A stretch of DNA of 64,000 nt, from NCBI RefSeq assembly GCF_004193775.1, contig NC_041019.1:32367280-32431279 (forward strand). Direction: 5' to 3'. Both the position numbers and the translations under genes were made by a program. The notes below the pieces were generated by a model that saw only the letters and a list, made by a program, of their open reading frames with translations, did no database searches and was not told the origin of the DNA. This DNA is from Glycine soja. Its lineage: Eukaryota > Streptophyta > Magnoliopsida > Fabales > Fabaceae. Positions within the stretch are counted from its first letter, which is position 1. Each line of letters begins with the position of its first letter. Below are positions 10,494 through 22,154 of the stretch, one piece after another.

Positions 10494-11667
10494 TGATGTG
10501 CCATCATTTTCTTCTATTTTCTAAACCCTTTTTGCACCATTTTAATTATTGATTGGTCTTAATTGTCAATTAATTAGGCAGTTTTATTATTTGGGCTCAT
10601 TTAGCTAATTTGATGTTTTTAATCTAATTTCAGGAATTAATGAAACATTGGGCTTAATCTGGATTTTGGTTGTGGACTTGAAGAGGGCAAATAAAGCAGC
10701 GCTTACCTTAGTTAATTTCTAATTAGGAAATTTCGCAATTTTATTTTATGTTGTTCAGTGTTTATTTCGTTTTGGGCCAGAGTATTGTAATAGGGCCCAG
10801 TGACTTTGAGTGACTCTTTTTAAATAGTTGCCTTGGGATTCGTGCAGGGCATTCTATTCTGTTATGCTATTCATTATTCAGAGCTTTGTTTTAGGGTTTT
10901 TCGTTTTTCTGTTTTGATGCTTCTGAGTTCGTAATGCAATTTTACATTTTCTGCTTCTAATTACAATTTCGTTCTTGCATCTTCTTCTACTCTCATTTAC
11001 GTTTCTGTTCCATTTTACATTTATGTTCATTTACGTTTCTGTTCATTTACGTTTCCGTTCATTTACGTTTCTGCTTCATGTTTCAATTGCATTTTCTATT
11101 TGAATCCATGGAAGGCTAGATTTTCTGGTGTTGTTTCCTTTTGAGGACGAAGCCCAACTCTCTTTGAGGTTTCGCTTGTAATGTGGTTTCCTGGCAGTTT
11201 TCCCTTCACCAGTTATCCCAATTTCGTGAATATTAATCAGTTCACGCTTCGTGTTCGATTAATTGCCTCTGAGCCTAACTTGCGTTCATGCTTAATGGAT
11301 GAAGGGCTAACTGGTGTATGTGGTGCCTAATCACGTATTGAAAACCCTAAGTTGATTTTCGCTTAGTAAATTGAAATAGGGTTGGATTAAGTGGTTGACT
11401 GTTAGGGACGAATTCTCCATAACCCAGGATAAGAGAGTGGCTTCTGAATCAGAGGAAACAACCCGTTTTTAATATTAGTAGTTTCGTATTCCATTTTATT
11501 TGTTCTGCTCTTTAATTACCAAACAACCAACCCCCCCCCCCATCGTTACTGTTACTGCAAGCATATTATGAACATTTGGCTTGTCACTGCGCGTTGGGAA
11601 ACGACCTAGGATCACTTCCTAGTTACTGCATTTTCATGTTTATTTGATTCGGGTACGGCCTCGATCA
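10494..11667 (+). repeat. Athila-type 5' LTR
   Basis: TGATGTGCCATC...GCCTCGATCA, 1174 bp, the same length as the 3' LTR. A TATA-like TTTTAAATAG lies at about 10817-10826. Near 10995-11070 a CATTTACGTTTCTGTTC motif is repeated about four times. A run of C lies near 11530. Confidence 0.95.
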
Positions 11668-11671
11668 AATT

Positions 11672-11689
11672 TGGCGCCGTTTCCGGGGA
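11672..11689 (+). other. Primer binding site, Athila-type element
   Basis: TGGCGCCGTTTCCGGGGA starts five bases after the 5' LTR. It differs by one base (T for G in the GTTTCC part) from the TGGCGCCGTTGCCGGGGA site usual for Athila-type elements, which pairs with aspartate tRNA. Confidence 0.85.
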
Positions 11690-12532
11690 GCAGTGTCCAA
11701 AGGTTCATAATAGCTAGCTAGTGTTGTGTGTTTAATCCTTTCGTGTTTTATGTTTAATTGTTAGTATTGTGTTAGTATGTGTGTTAGTGTTGATTAGTGT
11801 CCTGGTATTTTGTTTAATGTGTGTTCTGTTTCAGTTTTACCATTAAGCGTTTCCCCTGTTTCAGTCTTGGGTGTTTTGCTGTGAAGATTGTGCTTGAAAA
11901 CAGAGTAGTAGTAGAAATCAGCTTGCGGAAAAACAGAGTAGTAGTAGAAATCAATTAGAGACGGATTTTAGCGACCACCCATGCTGAATTAATTGGGATT
12001 TTTTGTTTTAGTAGCTAGGGTTGTTATTTTTGGCTGAATTTTTTTGTGGTAACTTCTTTTAATCCATATTTTGTGGGAAAAATAGCTAGAGCCTTTAGTT
12101 TGGTCAGATTTGAAAGTTCCAAAAAACTAGCAAATTTTGTGTTTGTCAAAACTTCAAACGGCCATAACTTTTGCTCCGGTTATCAGAATCGCAATTATTA
12201 TATATGCATTTGGGGTAGAAAAAAATTTCCTACGCCGTGGCAGCCGGCCTACGGCCGGCTAAGGTCTCCATCGTCCAAAAAAAGCGATTCTGTCAAAAGT
12301 TTTTTATTTTTCAAGTTTTATTCACTTATTTTTCTTAACCTACCAATTTTAGCTTTCATAGTTAGACTTTGAATTTTTGTCTGAAATTTTTTGTGCTATC
12401 TTCTCATCATTTTATAAGGTTGCTCACAAAATTTCAAGTCATTTGGATATCATTTGAGGGTAGATGTAGTTCAAACCTACACCTTTATTTACATGACAAG
12501 GCAACTAGTTGTGTGCATCCTGAATGTAGTGT
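11690..12532 (+). other. Untranslated leader of the Athila-type element
   Basis: 843 bp between primer site and gag ATG. It holds a short tandem duplication near 11897-11960 (unit with AACAGAGTAGTAGTAGAAATC) and a strong GC hairpin at 12242-12260. Short upstream ATGs are present but I see no conserved upstream ORF. Confidence 0.6.
12242..12260 (+). other. GC-rich hairpin in the gag leader
   Basis: AGCCGGCC-TAC-GGCCGGCT is a perfect 8-bp stem with a 3-nt loop in an otherwise AT-rich leader, about 270 bp before the gag start. It could serve RNA dimerisation or packaging; that is inference. Confidence 0.6.
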
Positions 12533-13864
12533 ATGACTAGAGGCAATCCATCTGACTTACAACCCTTTGATCCTGAGATAGATAGGACATTTCATAGATT
12601 AGTTAGGCATCATTTTATACCTTTTGATCATTCTGAGCATTCCATAACTGGTGAATCTGTGCATTCTGTTATTGGTGATTTTGAACATCCTGATCTTGAG
12701 CATTATAATTTTGAGCATTCTGATTCTGAGCATTCTGATTTTGCACATTCTGAGAACATGGCACAACCTCCACCTTGTGAGAGGACTCTAAGGGAAATGG
12801 CTGCACCTGATTTCACCTATGAAAGCTTGTGCATCCAATACCCCGATGAGGATGTCCCATATGTTCTTAAAACTGGACTGATTCATTTGCTTCCAAAGTT
12901 TCATGGCCTTGAAGGTGAAGACCCGCACAAACATTTGAAAGAATTTCACATTCTCTGCTCCACCATGAAACCCCCAGATGTCCAAGAGGATCACATATTT
13001 CTGAAGGCTTTTCCTCATTCATTAGAGGGAGTGGCAAAGGACTGGCTGTATTACCTTGCTCCAAGGTCCATCACAAGTTGGGATGACCTTAAGAGAGTAT
13101 TCTTAGAAAAAAATTTCCCTGCTTCCAGGACCACAACCATCAGGAAGGATATCTCAGGTATTAGACAACTTAGTGGAGAGAGCCTGTATGAGTACTGGGA
13201 GAGATTTAAGAAACTATGTGCCAGTTGCCCCCACCATCAGATTTCAGAACAGCTTCTTCTCCAATATTTTTATGAAGGACTCAGTAATATGGAGAGAAGT
13301 ATGATAGATGCTGCCAGTGGTGGAGCCCTTGGAGACATGACTCCTGCTGAAGCCAGAAATTTAATTGAGAAGATGGCTTCCAACTCCCAGCAGTTTAGCG
13401 CCAGAAATGATGCCATAGTCATTAGAGGAGTGCATGAGGTAGCTACAAACCCATCTGCATCATCTGAAACTAAGAAGCTTGAAGGCAAACTGGATGCATT
13501 GGTTAACTTGGTAACCCAGCTGGCCTTGAATCAGAAATCTGTACCTGTTGCAAGGGTTTATGGTTTGTGCTCCTCTGCTGACCACCATACAGACCTTTGC
13601 CCTTCCATGCAGCAACCTGGAGCAATTGAGCAGCCTGAAGCTTATGCTGCAAATATTTACAATAGACCTCCTCAACCTCAGCAGCAAAACCAACCACAGC
13701 AGAACAATTATGACCTTTCCAGCAACAGATACAACCCTGGATGGAGGAATCACCCTAACCTCAGATGGTCCAGCCCTCAGCAACAACAACAACAGCCTGC
13801 TCCTTCCTTCCAAAATGTTGCTGGCCCAAGCAGACCATACATTCCTCCACCAATCCAACAATAG
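12533..13864 (+). CDS. gag: Gag of the Athila-type element
   Basis: 443 residues from ATG 12533. The N-terminus is rich in His, Ser and acidic residues with EHSD-like repeats (about residues 33-75). The Ty3-type capsid domain spans about residues 110-260 (PKFHGLEGEDPHKHLKEF, WLYYLAP, SITSWDDLKRVFLEKNF, GESLYEYWERFKKLCASCPHH). A zinc knuckle of pattern CX2CX4HX4C follows near residue 343, but its first Cys is Tyr (codon TAT at 13559-13561), so RNA binding is probably weakened. A Gln/Pro-rich tail follows. The frame ends at TAG 13862-13864 and continues open downstream in the same frame as pol, so gag-pol was probably one ORF. Gag would form the particle shell. Confidence 0.9.
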   Translation: MTRGNPSDLQPFDPEIDRTFHRLVRHHFIPFDHSEHSITGESVHSVIGDFEHPDLEHYNFEHSDSEHSDFAHSENMAQPPPCERTLREMAAPDFTYESLCIQYPDEDVPYVLKTGLIHLLPKFHGLEGEDPHKHLKEFHILCSTMKPPDVQEDHIFLKAFPHSLEGVAKDWLYYLAPRSITSWDDLKRVFLEKNFPASRTTTIRKDISGIRQLSGESLYEYWERFKKLCASCPHHQISEQLLLQYFYEGLSNMERSMIDAASGGALGDMTPAEARNLIEKMASNSQQFSARNDAIVIRGVHEVATNPSASSETKKLEGKLDALVNLVTQLALNQKSVPVARVYGLCSSADHHTDLCPSMQQPGAIEQPEAYAANIYNRPPQPQQQNQPQQNNYDLSSNRYNPGWRNHPNLRWSSPQQQQQQPAPSFQNVAGPSRPYIPPPIQQ

Positions 13865-16800
13865 CAACAACCCCAGAAACAGCCAACAGTTGAGGCCCCT
13901 CCACAACCTTCCCTCGAAGAACTTGTGAGGCAAATGACTATGCAGAACATGCAGTTTCAGCAAGAGACCAGAGCCTCCATTCAGAGCTTAACCAATCAGA
14001 TGGGACAATTAGCTACCCAATTGAATCAACAACAGTCCCAGAATTCTGACAAGCTGCCTTCTCAAGCTGTCCAAAATCCCAAAAATGTCAGTGCCATTTC
14101 ATTGAGGTCGGGAAAGCAGTGTCAAGGACCTCAACCCGTAGCACCTTCCTCATCTGCAAATGAACCTGCCAAACTTCACTCTATTCCAGAAAAAGGTGAT
14201 GACAAAAATTTACCTAACAATTTCTGTGCAGGTGAATCTTCTTCCACAGGTAATTCTGATTTGCAGAAGCAGCACATTCCCCCTCTTCCATTCCCTCCAA
14301 GAGCAGTTTCCAACAAAAAAATGGAAGAGGCAGAGAAAGAGATCTTGGAAACGTTTAGAAAAGTAGAGGTAAACATACCTCTGTTGGATGCAATAAAGCA
14401 AATTCCAAGATATGCCAAATTCTTGAAGGAGCTGTGCACTAATAAGCGGAAGCTTAAAGGAAGTGAACGAATTAGCATGGGCAGAAATGTCTCCGCATTG
14501 ATTGGTAAATCTGTTCCTCAAATTCTTGAAAAATGCAAAGATCCAGGTACATTCAGCATACCTTGTATCATAGGGAATAGTAAGTTTGACAATGCCATGC
14601 TAGATTTAGGAGCTTCTATTAGTGTTATGCCTCTGTCTATTTTTAATTCTCTATCTCTAGGCCCCTTGCAGTCAACTGATGTGGTAATTCATTTAGCTAA
14701 TAGAAGTGTTGCCTACCCTGTTGGTTTCATAGAAGATGTCTTAGTTAGAGTTGGTGAACTGATTTTCCCTGTTGATTTTTATATTTTGAATATGGAAGAT
14801 GGATTTTCTCAAGGATCAGTTCCCATCATTCTAGGCAGACCCTTTATGAAAACTGCTAGAACTAAGATAGATGTTTATGCAGGCACACTGTCTATGGAAT
14901 TTGGTGACATAACTGTTCATTTTAATATTCTGGATGCTATGAAATACCCATCTGAAGATCTTTCTGTATTTCGTGCTGAAATAATTGACCATGTTGTTGA
15001 TGAATACATGATTGATCTTTATTCTAATCTGCATGCCTCTCACTCTTCATGCATTGAGTCTGAAATTGTACTTGATCATATGTCTGAATTTGATGCTGAG
15101 AGTGAATCTGAGAGTGATATTGATTGCATGCCTGGTGGTGGTGTTTTACCTCTTGAGATTGATTTTATAGAGTCAGATAGGACTAACCATGTTTCAGGAA
15201 GTACACATACCTCTGACTTTCTTTATGAGGTAAAGGCTAAGAAACCATCTCCTTCTACCACTGTCCAGCCGACCACACCAGAATTGAAGCCTCTGCCATC
15301 AAATTTAAAATACGCTTACTTGGATGATAGCAAGAGTTTTCCAGTGATTATATCTGCCTCCCTTGCTGATGAACAAGAGGAGAAGTTGTTGTCAGTTCTC
15401 AAGAAGCATAAGAAGGCTATAGGCTGGACCCTGGCGGACATTCCTGGTATTAGCCCATCCACATGTATGCATCGAATAAATTTAGAGGATGGAGCTAAAC
15501 CAGTAAGACAACCACAGAGAAGACTCAACCCGGTGATTCTTGATGTAGTAAAGAAGGAGATAACCAAGCTTTTGCAAGCTGGAATCATTTATCCTATCTC
15601 CGATAGCCAACGGGTGAGTCCCGTCCAGGTAGTCCTGAAGAAGACTGGCCTCACAGTGATCAGAAATGAGAAGGAGGAGCTGATTCCTACTCGGGTGCAG
15701 AACAGTTGGAGAGTCTGCATTGACTATAGGAGGCTGAACCAGGTTACCAAAAAGGACCATTTTTCCCTGCCATTCATTGACCAGATGCTTGAACGCCTGG
15801 CAGGTAAATCCCACTATTGTTTCCTTAATGGTTTTTCTGGTTATATGCAAATTACTATTGCTCCTGAGGATCAGGAAAAGACCACATTCACCTGCCCCTT
15901 CGGCACTTTTGCTTATAGGAGGATGCCTTTCGGCCTGTGCAATGCCCCTGGTACCTTCCAGCGGTGCATGATTAGTATTTTCAGTGATTTTTTAGAAAAT
16001 TGCATAGAGGTGTTTATGGATGATTTCACTGTATATGGATCCTCTTTTGATGGTTGTTTGAATAGTTTGGAAAAAGTTTTGAATAGATGCATTGAAACTA
16101 ACCTTGTTCTAAATTTTGAAAAATGTCATTTTATGGTTGAGCAAGGTATAGTTTTAGGCCACATTATTTCCAATAAGGGTATTGAAGTAGATCCTGCAAA
16201 AATTTCTGTTATTTCACAATTGCCTTACCCCTCTTGTGTGCGAGAGGTGCGATCTTTTCTTGGTCATGCAGGATTCTACAGGCGCTTTATAAGGGATTTT
16301 AGCAAAGTAGCCCTTCCACTGTCCAACTTGTTGCAAAAGGAGGTGGAGTTTGACTTTAATGACAGATGCAAAGAGGCTTTTGATTGCCTCAAAAGAGCGT
16401 TGACTACCACCCCCATCATCCAGGCACCCGATTGGACAGCCCCTTTTGAGCTTATGTGTGATGCATCAAATTATGCATTGGGGGCTGTCCTTGCTCAGAA
16501 AATTGATAAATTGCCCAAGGTGATATATTATGCTTCTAGGACTTTAGATGCTGCCCAAGCAAATTATACTACTACTGAGAAAGAGCTTCTAGCCATAGTT
16601 TTTGCTCTTGAAAAATTTCGATCTTATTTGCTTGGTACTCGCATTATTGTTTATACTGACCATGCAGCTCTAAAGTACTTGTTGAAGAAGGCTGATTCTA
16701 AGCCTAGGTTGATCCGATGGATGCTCTGGCTCCAAGAGTTTGACTTGGAGATCCGTGATAGGAGCGGAGCACAAAATCTAGTTGCTGATCATTTGAGTCG

Positions 16801-18208
16801 GATCGAACGTGTCTCTGATGCAGATTCACCTATTCGGGATGATTTCCCGGATGATCATTTGTATATATTGTATAGTATTTCTGACTCTCTTTCTACTCCC
16901 TGGTTTGCTAACATTGTCAATTATTTAGTTGCCTCTGTTTTTCCTCCCTTAGCATCTAAGGCCCAAAAAGATAAGATTAAAAGTGATGCTAAGCATTTTA
17001 TTTGGGATGACCCCTACTTGTGGAAATTGTGCAGTGATCAAGTCATTAGACGGTGCATTCCAGATCATGAGACTGACTCAGTCCTGCAGTTCTGTCATTC
17101 TTCCGCACCGGGAGGTCATCTGGGTGTTCAAAGGACAGCTCGCAAAGTGCTTGATTGTGGTTTTTATTGGCCCACCATCTTTAAAGATGCGTGGAAGATC
17201 TGCAGCACTTGTGAGCAGTGTCAGAGAGCAGGAAATACACTTACATGGCGACAACAAATGCCTCAGCAACCTATGCTATTCTGTGAGGTGTTTGATGTCT
17301 GGGGTATAGATTTCATGGGTCCTTTTCCTGTCTCTTTTGGTTATGTTTACATTCTCCTTGCAGTTGACTATGTTTCAAAATGGGTGGAAGCCAAGCCCAC
17401 TAGAACTAATGATGCTAAAGTTGTCGCAGACTTTGTCAGGTCTAATCTGTTTTGCAGGTTTGGAGTACCTAAAGCAATTGTTAGTGGTCAAGGAACCCAT
17501 TTTTGCAACAGGACAATGCATGCCCTGCTTAAAAAGTACGGGGTGGTACACAGAGTATCCACACCATACCACCCCCAGACTAATGGACAGGCAGAAATTT
17601 CTAACAGGGAAATCAAGAGAATTCTAGAGAAGATTGTGCAGCCAAGCAGGAAAGATTGGAGTACCAGGCTTGATGATGCTCTCTGGGCACATCGGACTGC
17701 CTACAAAGCACCCATAGGAATGTCTCCTTATCGGGTTGTCTTTGGAAAGGCATGTCATCTTCTAGTGGAAATTGAGCACAAAGCATACTGGGCAGTGAAG
17801 ACTTGCAACTTCTCTATGGATCAAGCTGGCGAGGAAAGGAAGTTGCAACTGAGTGAGTTAGATGAAATCCGCCTAGAAGCCTACGAGAATGCCAAGTTCT
17901 ACAAAGAAAAGACCAAGAAGTTCCATGATAGCATGATAGTTAAAAAAGACTTCGTGGTTGGGCAAAAAGTGTTATTGTATAATTCTAGGCTTGGACTCAT
18001 GAGTGGTAAGTTGAGGTCTAAGTGGATTGGTCCTTTTGTTGTTACTAATGTTTTTCCTTATGGTACAGTTGAGATCAAAAGCGACTCCACAAATAAGAGC
18101 TTCAAGGTCAACGGACATCGACTTAAGCCATTCCTCACGAACCCTTCTTTAGTGGACGTAGTGGTGGAAGAGACTTCCTTACTCCACCCTACTCTTCCTC
18201 CACCATGA
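13865..18208 (+). CDS. pol: Pol of the Athila-type element (protease, RT, RNase H, integrase)
   Basis: Open from the codon after the gag TAG; the first ATG is at 13925 (1427 residues, numbering used here). The protease has DLGAS near residue 227, as is usual for Athila. RT has FMDDF at about 698-702, but the motif A Asp (LDGxSGY) is Asn at residue 635 (codon 15827-15829). RNase H keeps [19 protein letters not shown] and VADHLSR. Integrase has the His/Cys zinc region (GGHLGVQ, then CSTCEQC), Asp at 1129 and Glu at 1224, but the middle DDE Asp is Gly at 1188 (codon 17486-17488). The 35-residue spacing to Glu confirms the position. By family knowledge both losses should abolish catalysis. Otherwise the ORF is full length with no frameshift. 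Confidence 0.9.
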   Translation, partial: QQPQKQPTVEAPPQPSLEELVRQMTMQNMQFQQETRASIQSLTNQMGQLATQLNQQQSQNSDKLPSQAVQNPKNVSAISLRSGKQCQGPQPVAPSSSANEPAKLHSIPEKGDDKNLPNNFCAGESSSTGNSDLQKQHIPPLPFPPRAVSNKKMEEAEKEILETFRKVEVNIPLLDAIKQIPRYAKFLKELCTNKRKLKGSERISMGRNVSALIGKSVPQILEKCKDPGTFSIPCIIGNSKFDNAMLDLGASISVMPLSIFNSLSLGPLQSTDVVIHLANRSVAYPVGFIEDVLVRVGELIFPVDFYILNMEDGFSQGSVPIILGRPFMKTARTKIDVYAGTLSMEFGDITVHFNILDAMKYPSEDLSVFRAEIIDHVVDEYMIDLYSNLHASHSSCIESEIVLDHMSEFDAESESESDIDCMPGGGVLPLEIDFIESDRTNHVSGSTHTSDFLYEVKAKKPSPSTTVQPTTPELKPLPSNLKYAYLDDSKSFPVIISASLADEQEEKLLSVLKKHKKAIGWTLADIPGISPSTCMHRINLEDGAKPVRQPQRRLNPVILDVVKKEITKLLQAGIIYPISDSQRVSPVQVVLKKTGLTVIRNEKEELIPTRVQNSWRVCIDYRRLNQVTKKDHFSLPFIDQMLERLAGKSHYCFLNGFSGYMQITIAPEDQEKTTFTCPFGTFAYRRMPFGLCNAPGTFQRCMISIFSDFLENCIEVFMDDFTVYGSSFDGCLNSLEKVLNRCIETNLVLNFEKCHFMVEQGIVLGHIISNKGIEVDPAKISVISQLPYPSCVREVRSFLGHAGFYRRFIRDFSKVALPLSNLLQKEVEFDFNDRCKEAFDCLKRALTTTPIIQAPDWTAPFELMCDASNYALGAVLAQKIDKLPKVIYYASRTLDAAQANYTTTEKELLAIVFALEKFRSYLLGTRIIVYTDHAALKYLLKKADSKPRLIRWMLWLQEFDLEIRDRSGAQNLVADHLSRIERVSDADSPIRDDFPDDHLYILYSISDSLSTPWFANIVNYLVASVFPPLASKAQKDKIKSDAKHFIWDDPYLWKLCSDQVIRRCIPDHETDSVLQFCHSSAPGGHLGVQRTARKVLDCGFYWPTIFKDAWKICSTCEQCQRAGNTLTWRQQMPQQPMLFCEVFDVWGIDFMGPFPVSFGYVYILLAVDYVSKWVEAKPTRTNDAKVVADFVRSNLFCRFGVPKAIVSGQGTHFCNRTMHALLKKYGVVHRVSTPYHPQTNGQAEISNREIKRILEKIVQPSRKDWSTRLDDALWAHRTAYKAPIGMSPYRVVFGKACHLLVEIEHKAYWAVKTCNFSMDQAGEERKLQLSELDEIRLEAYENAKFYKEKTKKFHDSMIVKKDFVVGQKVLLYNSRLGLMSGKLRSKWIGPFVVTNVFPYGTVEIKSDSTNKSFKVNGHRLKPFLTNPSLVDVVVEETSLLHPTLPPP

Positions 18209-19725
18209 CTTAGGGAGTTTTTCTTTTCCTATCTCCTTCTTTGCTTTTATTACACTTGTCCGATTCTCTTTGATGATTTAATTGTTTTTAATCTTTTAAT
18301 TGTGCTACATTGAGGACAATGTGTTGTTTAAGTATGGGGGGGAGTGTTATTTGGTTTTGCTAGTTTTGATGGTTTTGTTAATATGCTAGTTGTGTTAATT
18401 TGTTAATGTTGTTAGTTTCGTCGGATTTTTAGTTTAATATTTTGGGTCAATTTTGTGTGCACGTACAACTTTGCATGTTTTTCTTTGAATTATAGGATAT
18501 GTTCAAGAAATGGGTAATTGTTTTGAAAATAAAAGTTCTTGACATTTTGTGACTTGAAATCCTTGATTCTTCTCTACATGTCATGATAGTTTTGAAAGCT
18601 CAATTTGAAAGTGTTGATTTTACCTTTGTGAGAATTTGAGCCATCCATCATTATAATCATTTGGTGTGTTTTGCCCCATTGATTGCTTGCACAATAGCCT
18701 TGGCTTGATTCTTGTTGATGCGTCCTAATTCACATGCATATTTGGAAATGATTAAGGCAATTTTGTTCTTATAAGCTTCTAGCCAAATGGACTTACCTTG
18801 AATTAATTTCTTTGATAGCCCTTTTGAGCCTTGTTTCCCTTTCCTTGTTTTGAAGCTCACTACAAGCCTTAAGTGAAAAACCATGATATTACCATATCCT
18901 TAAGGAATTTTGGAGCTTTGGAATTGTTTTGGGAATAAGTGTGGGGCGTTTTTGTTTCATTGGACAACTTGTTTTGTTGGCTATGCTTCATGATGTATTT
19001 TGGGTCATACTTGATGTACATTGTATATTGGTTAAATGTTGGACATGCTGAATGAAATGTTGTTTCTCAAAGGCTAAAGAGTAAAAAAAAAAAAATCAAA
19101 AAAAAAAGAGAAAAAGAAACGCAATAAAGTTGAGTGAATAAGATCTTAAATGGCACAAGAATGATGAAACTCTTGGTTCTACTCTTCATGTTTAATTTTT
19201 ATCTTTACTTCTTTTTATTTTCTTATTTTTTTTCCTAATATGCACTTATTCCCCTTTGCTCCTCTATTCCTTTGGGATTTAGCCACTTATTCCATATTTC
19301 TCCATACCTTGTCCTAGGCCCCATTACAACCTTAAAAGACCTTTTGATCCTCATGTGCTTGTGTTTATGGGTTGATTGTCAATTTTAGAATCTTGCCAAG
19401 TTTATGTGGTGTTTGCTTTCATGGGTGCTTTGAGGGTAAATAGTAGCCTAGACACTTGAGAGATAGAGTGTATATCTTGTGAGGCTTTATCACTTTTCAT
19501 TCTTAAGCTGATTAACTATTTTGCCATGATTGGGTTGCTTGGATGATTTTCATGAATGTCTTGACTTTTTGGATCTCCTTATGTTAGATGTTACCCATTC
19601 CTTTCATTCCTTGATGTTCATTGAGAAATATGTGAATGTTTTTGTTTGTCTCCCTCTGATATCCTTGGATTTTTTTCTTTGTTTCATTTTGCCCAGGAGT
19701 GCAAAAGGCTAAGTATGGGGGGTTT
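18209..19725 (+). other. Non-coding region between pol and 3' LTR, Athila-type element
   Basis: 1.5 kb with no env-like ORF. A first polypurine tract, AAGTATGGGGGGGAG (18330-18344), lies 120 bp after pol. A second with the same core, AAGTATGGGGGG (19711-19722), lies three bases before the 3' LTR. An A-rich run is near 19082-19120. A 75-codon antisense frame at 18657-18884 is open but resembles nothing I know. Confidence 0.7.
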
Positions 19726-20899
19726 TGATGTGCCATCATTTTCTTCTATTTTCTAAACCCTTTTTGCACCATTTTAATTATTGATTGGTCTTAATTGTCA
19801 ATTAATTAGGCAGTTTTATTATTTGGGCTCATTTAGCTAATTTGATGTTTTTAATCTAATTTCAGGAATTAATGAAACATTGGGCTTAATCTGGATTTTG
19901 GTTGTGGACTTGAAGAGGGCAAATAAAGTAGTGCTTACCTTAGTTAATTTCTAATTAGGAAATTTCGCAATTTTATTTTATGTTGTTCAGTGTTTATTTC
20001 GTTTTGGGCCAGAGTATTGTAATAGGGCCCAGTGACTTTGAGTGACTCTTTTTAAATAGTTGCCTTGGGATTCGTGCAGGGCATTCTATTCTGTTATGCT
20101 ATTCATTATTCAGAGCTTTGTTTTAGGGTTTTTCGTTTTTCTGTTTTGATGCTTCTGAGTTCGTAATGCAATTTTACATTTTCTGCTTCTAATTACAATT
20201 TCGTTCTTGCTTCTTCTTCTACTCTCATTTACGTTTCTGTTCCATTTTACATTTCTGTTCATTTACGTTTCTGTTCATTTACGTTTCCGTTCATTTACGT
20301 TTCTGCTTCATGTTTCAATTGCATTTTCTGTTTGAATCCATGGAAGGCTAGATTTTCTGGTGTTGTTTCCTTTTGAGGACGAAGCCCAACTCTCTTTGAG
20401 GTTTCGCTTGTAATGTGGTTTCCTGGCAGTTTTCCCTTCACCAGTTATCCCAATTTCGTGAATATTAATCAGTGCACGCTTCGTGTTCGATTAATTGCCT
20501 CTGAGCCTAACTTGCGTTCATGCTTAATGGACGAAGGGCTAACTGGTGTATGTGGTGCCTAATCACGTATTGAAAACCCTAAGTTGATTTTCGCTTAGTA
20601 AATTGAAATAGGGTTGGATTAAGTGGTTGACTGTTAGGGACGAATTCTCCATAACCCAGGATAAGAGAGTGGCTTCTGAATCAGAGGAAACAACCCGTTT
20701 TTAATATTAGTAGTTTCGTATTCCATTTTATTTGTTCTGCTCTTTAATTACCAAACAACCAACCCCCCCCCCCATCGTTACTGTTACTGCAAGCATATTA
20801 TGAACATTTGGCTTGTCACTGCTCGTTGGGAAACGACCTAGGATCACTTCCTAGTTACTGCATTTTCATGTTTATTTGATTCGGGTACGGCCTCGATCA
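19726..20899 (+). repeat. Athila-type 3' LTR
   Basis: 1174 bp, about 99% identical to the 5' LTR. I count roughly eight substitutions, several of them C/T or G/A. Confidence 0.95.
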
Positions 20900-22149
20900 T
20901 GTACCCTCTCTTGTTCTCAGTCACAACAACCCATGTAGATGTACCCTCTACTTGTACCACAAAGGATGTACCCTCCAATGTGTTAAGACAAAGTTCTCAG
21001 GCGGTTAGTCCTTCGAAACTTTGTGAAGGGGGAAACAAAAGAATTCTCAGGCGGCTAGTCCTTTGAAATCTTTTATTTATGGGAAAGGGAAGAATCAAAA
21101 GAAATCTTAGACTGTGCGTTTTGAATTCTTTGACAAGGGAGAAGGGAAACACAAAAGAATTCAGGCGGTTAGTCCTTCGTTCTTTTGGAAAAGGGAGAAA
21201 AGAGACACAAAAAGAATTCAGGCGGTTAGTCCTTGGCGAATTCTTTTTGGCAAAAGGAGAAGGGAATGAAAAAGATGAATAACACACTTTTGTTTTCGAG
21301 GTTTAGAAAACTATAAAACTTTAGAAAGCTTTTGCCAAAGGAAGAAGAAGAAGAATTTCAAGAAGATGTTCAAAGAGATTCAAAGATTGTAAAGGATTGT
21401 AATTGATTGTAAAAAATTGTTCTTAATGAATGTTTAAATGCAAGTTAAGGTCTTGCTTTTATAGACTCTTCATGTCTTGTCAAGAAAACCATTAGAAGAG
21501 TTATAACCTTTAGAAAAACTTGAAAACCATTGAAAGAGTTACATCTTTTTTTTTTTTATTCAAAACTTATCACTGGTAATCGATTACCAAATCATTATAA
21601 TCGATTTCATAAAGCATTTTTGTGAAAGGATGTAACTCTTCACAATTGAATTTGAATTTCAGTGTTCAAACACACTAGTAATCGATTATCAAAATCTTGT
21701 AATCGATTACACCATTTTGAAATTAATTGGAACGTTGTAAATTCAGTTTGAAAGTTTTTGAAAACAAATTTTGTTACTGGTAATCGATTACAGTGAATTG
21801 GTAATCGATTACCAGAGAGTAAAAACTCTTTGGTAAAAGCTTTTGTGAAAACTTCATGTGCTACTCATTGTTTTGAAAAACTTTTTTTTTTGTACTTATC
21901 TTGATTGAGTTTTTTCTTGATTCTTGAATCTTGATTCTTGATTATTCTTGATTCTTGATTATTGGTTCTGGAAACTTGAAACTTGATTCTTGAATTGTTC
22001 TTGACTCAATCTTAAAGTTCTTGACTCAATTTTGAAATCATTCTCTTAGACTTTTTGTCATCATCTTTGTTATCATCAAAACACCTTGAATCAATCTTGA
22101 TTCATCATCATGAATCAATCTTGATTCAATTATGAAGCTTGTTTCTACA
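20900..22149 (-). repeat. Element A 5' LTR, last piece
   Basis: Resumes the LTR at the TGTAC duplication and runs to TTTCTACA at 22149, followed by TSD TTATA. It contains the rest of the class I hairpins, class II hairpins near 20990-21245 (with one extra unit relative to the 3' LTR) and palindromes at 21576-21587, 21678-21689 (one change), 21699-21710, 21780-21791 and 21801-21812. Confidence 0.9.
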
Positions 22150-22154
22150 TTATA

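Larger units (their letters stand above)
10494..20899 (+). mobile_element. Athila-type Ty3/gypsy retrotransposon, env-less (Diaspora-like)
   Basis: A complete element of 10.4 kb with TSD TGTAC (10489-10493 and 20900-20904), two 1174-bp LTRs, an Asp-tRNA-like primer site, gag and pol in one frame, and a polypurine tract before the 3' LTR. Only about eight substitutions separate the LTRs, so insertion is recent (well under a million years if the usual plant LTR clock of 1.3e-8 per site per year holds). No env-like ORF lies between pol and the 3' LTR, as described for the soybean Diaspora family; the family name is by resemblance only. Changes at RT and integrase active sites suggest it needed help to move or decayed soon after. 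Confidence 0.9.
3426..22149 (-). mobile_element. Copia-type element A (gag, no pol), with two nested insertions
   Basis: The element is bounded by TSD TTATA (3421-3425 and 22150-22154). On the minus strand the order is: 5' LTR (22149 down to 8489, interrupted twice), initiator-Met primer site at 8475-8486, broken gag (8438-7336), AT-rich non-coding DNA, broken 'plant transposon protein' ORF (6546-5457), polypurine tract (5000-4987) and 3' LTR (4986-3426). The internal part is only about 3.5 kb. It has no protease, integrase, reverse transcriptase or RNase H, so the element must be non-autonomous. A solo LTR of the same family (8547-10184) and an Athila-type element (10494-20899) interrupt the 5' LTR. 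Confidence 0.85.

Noticed and set aside
18657..18884. Antisense frame of 75 codons after the Athila-type pol
   Set aside because: Antisense ORFs are known in Tat elements, but this one is short, resembles nothing I recognise and lies in an Athila-type element.
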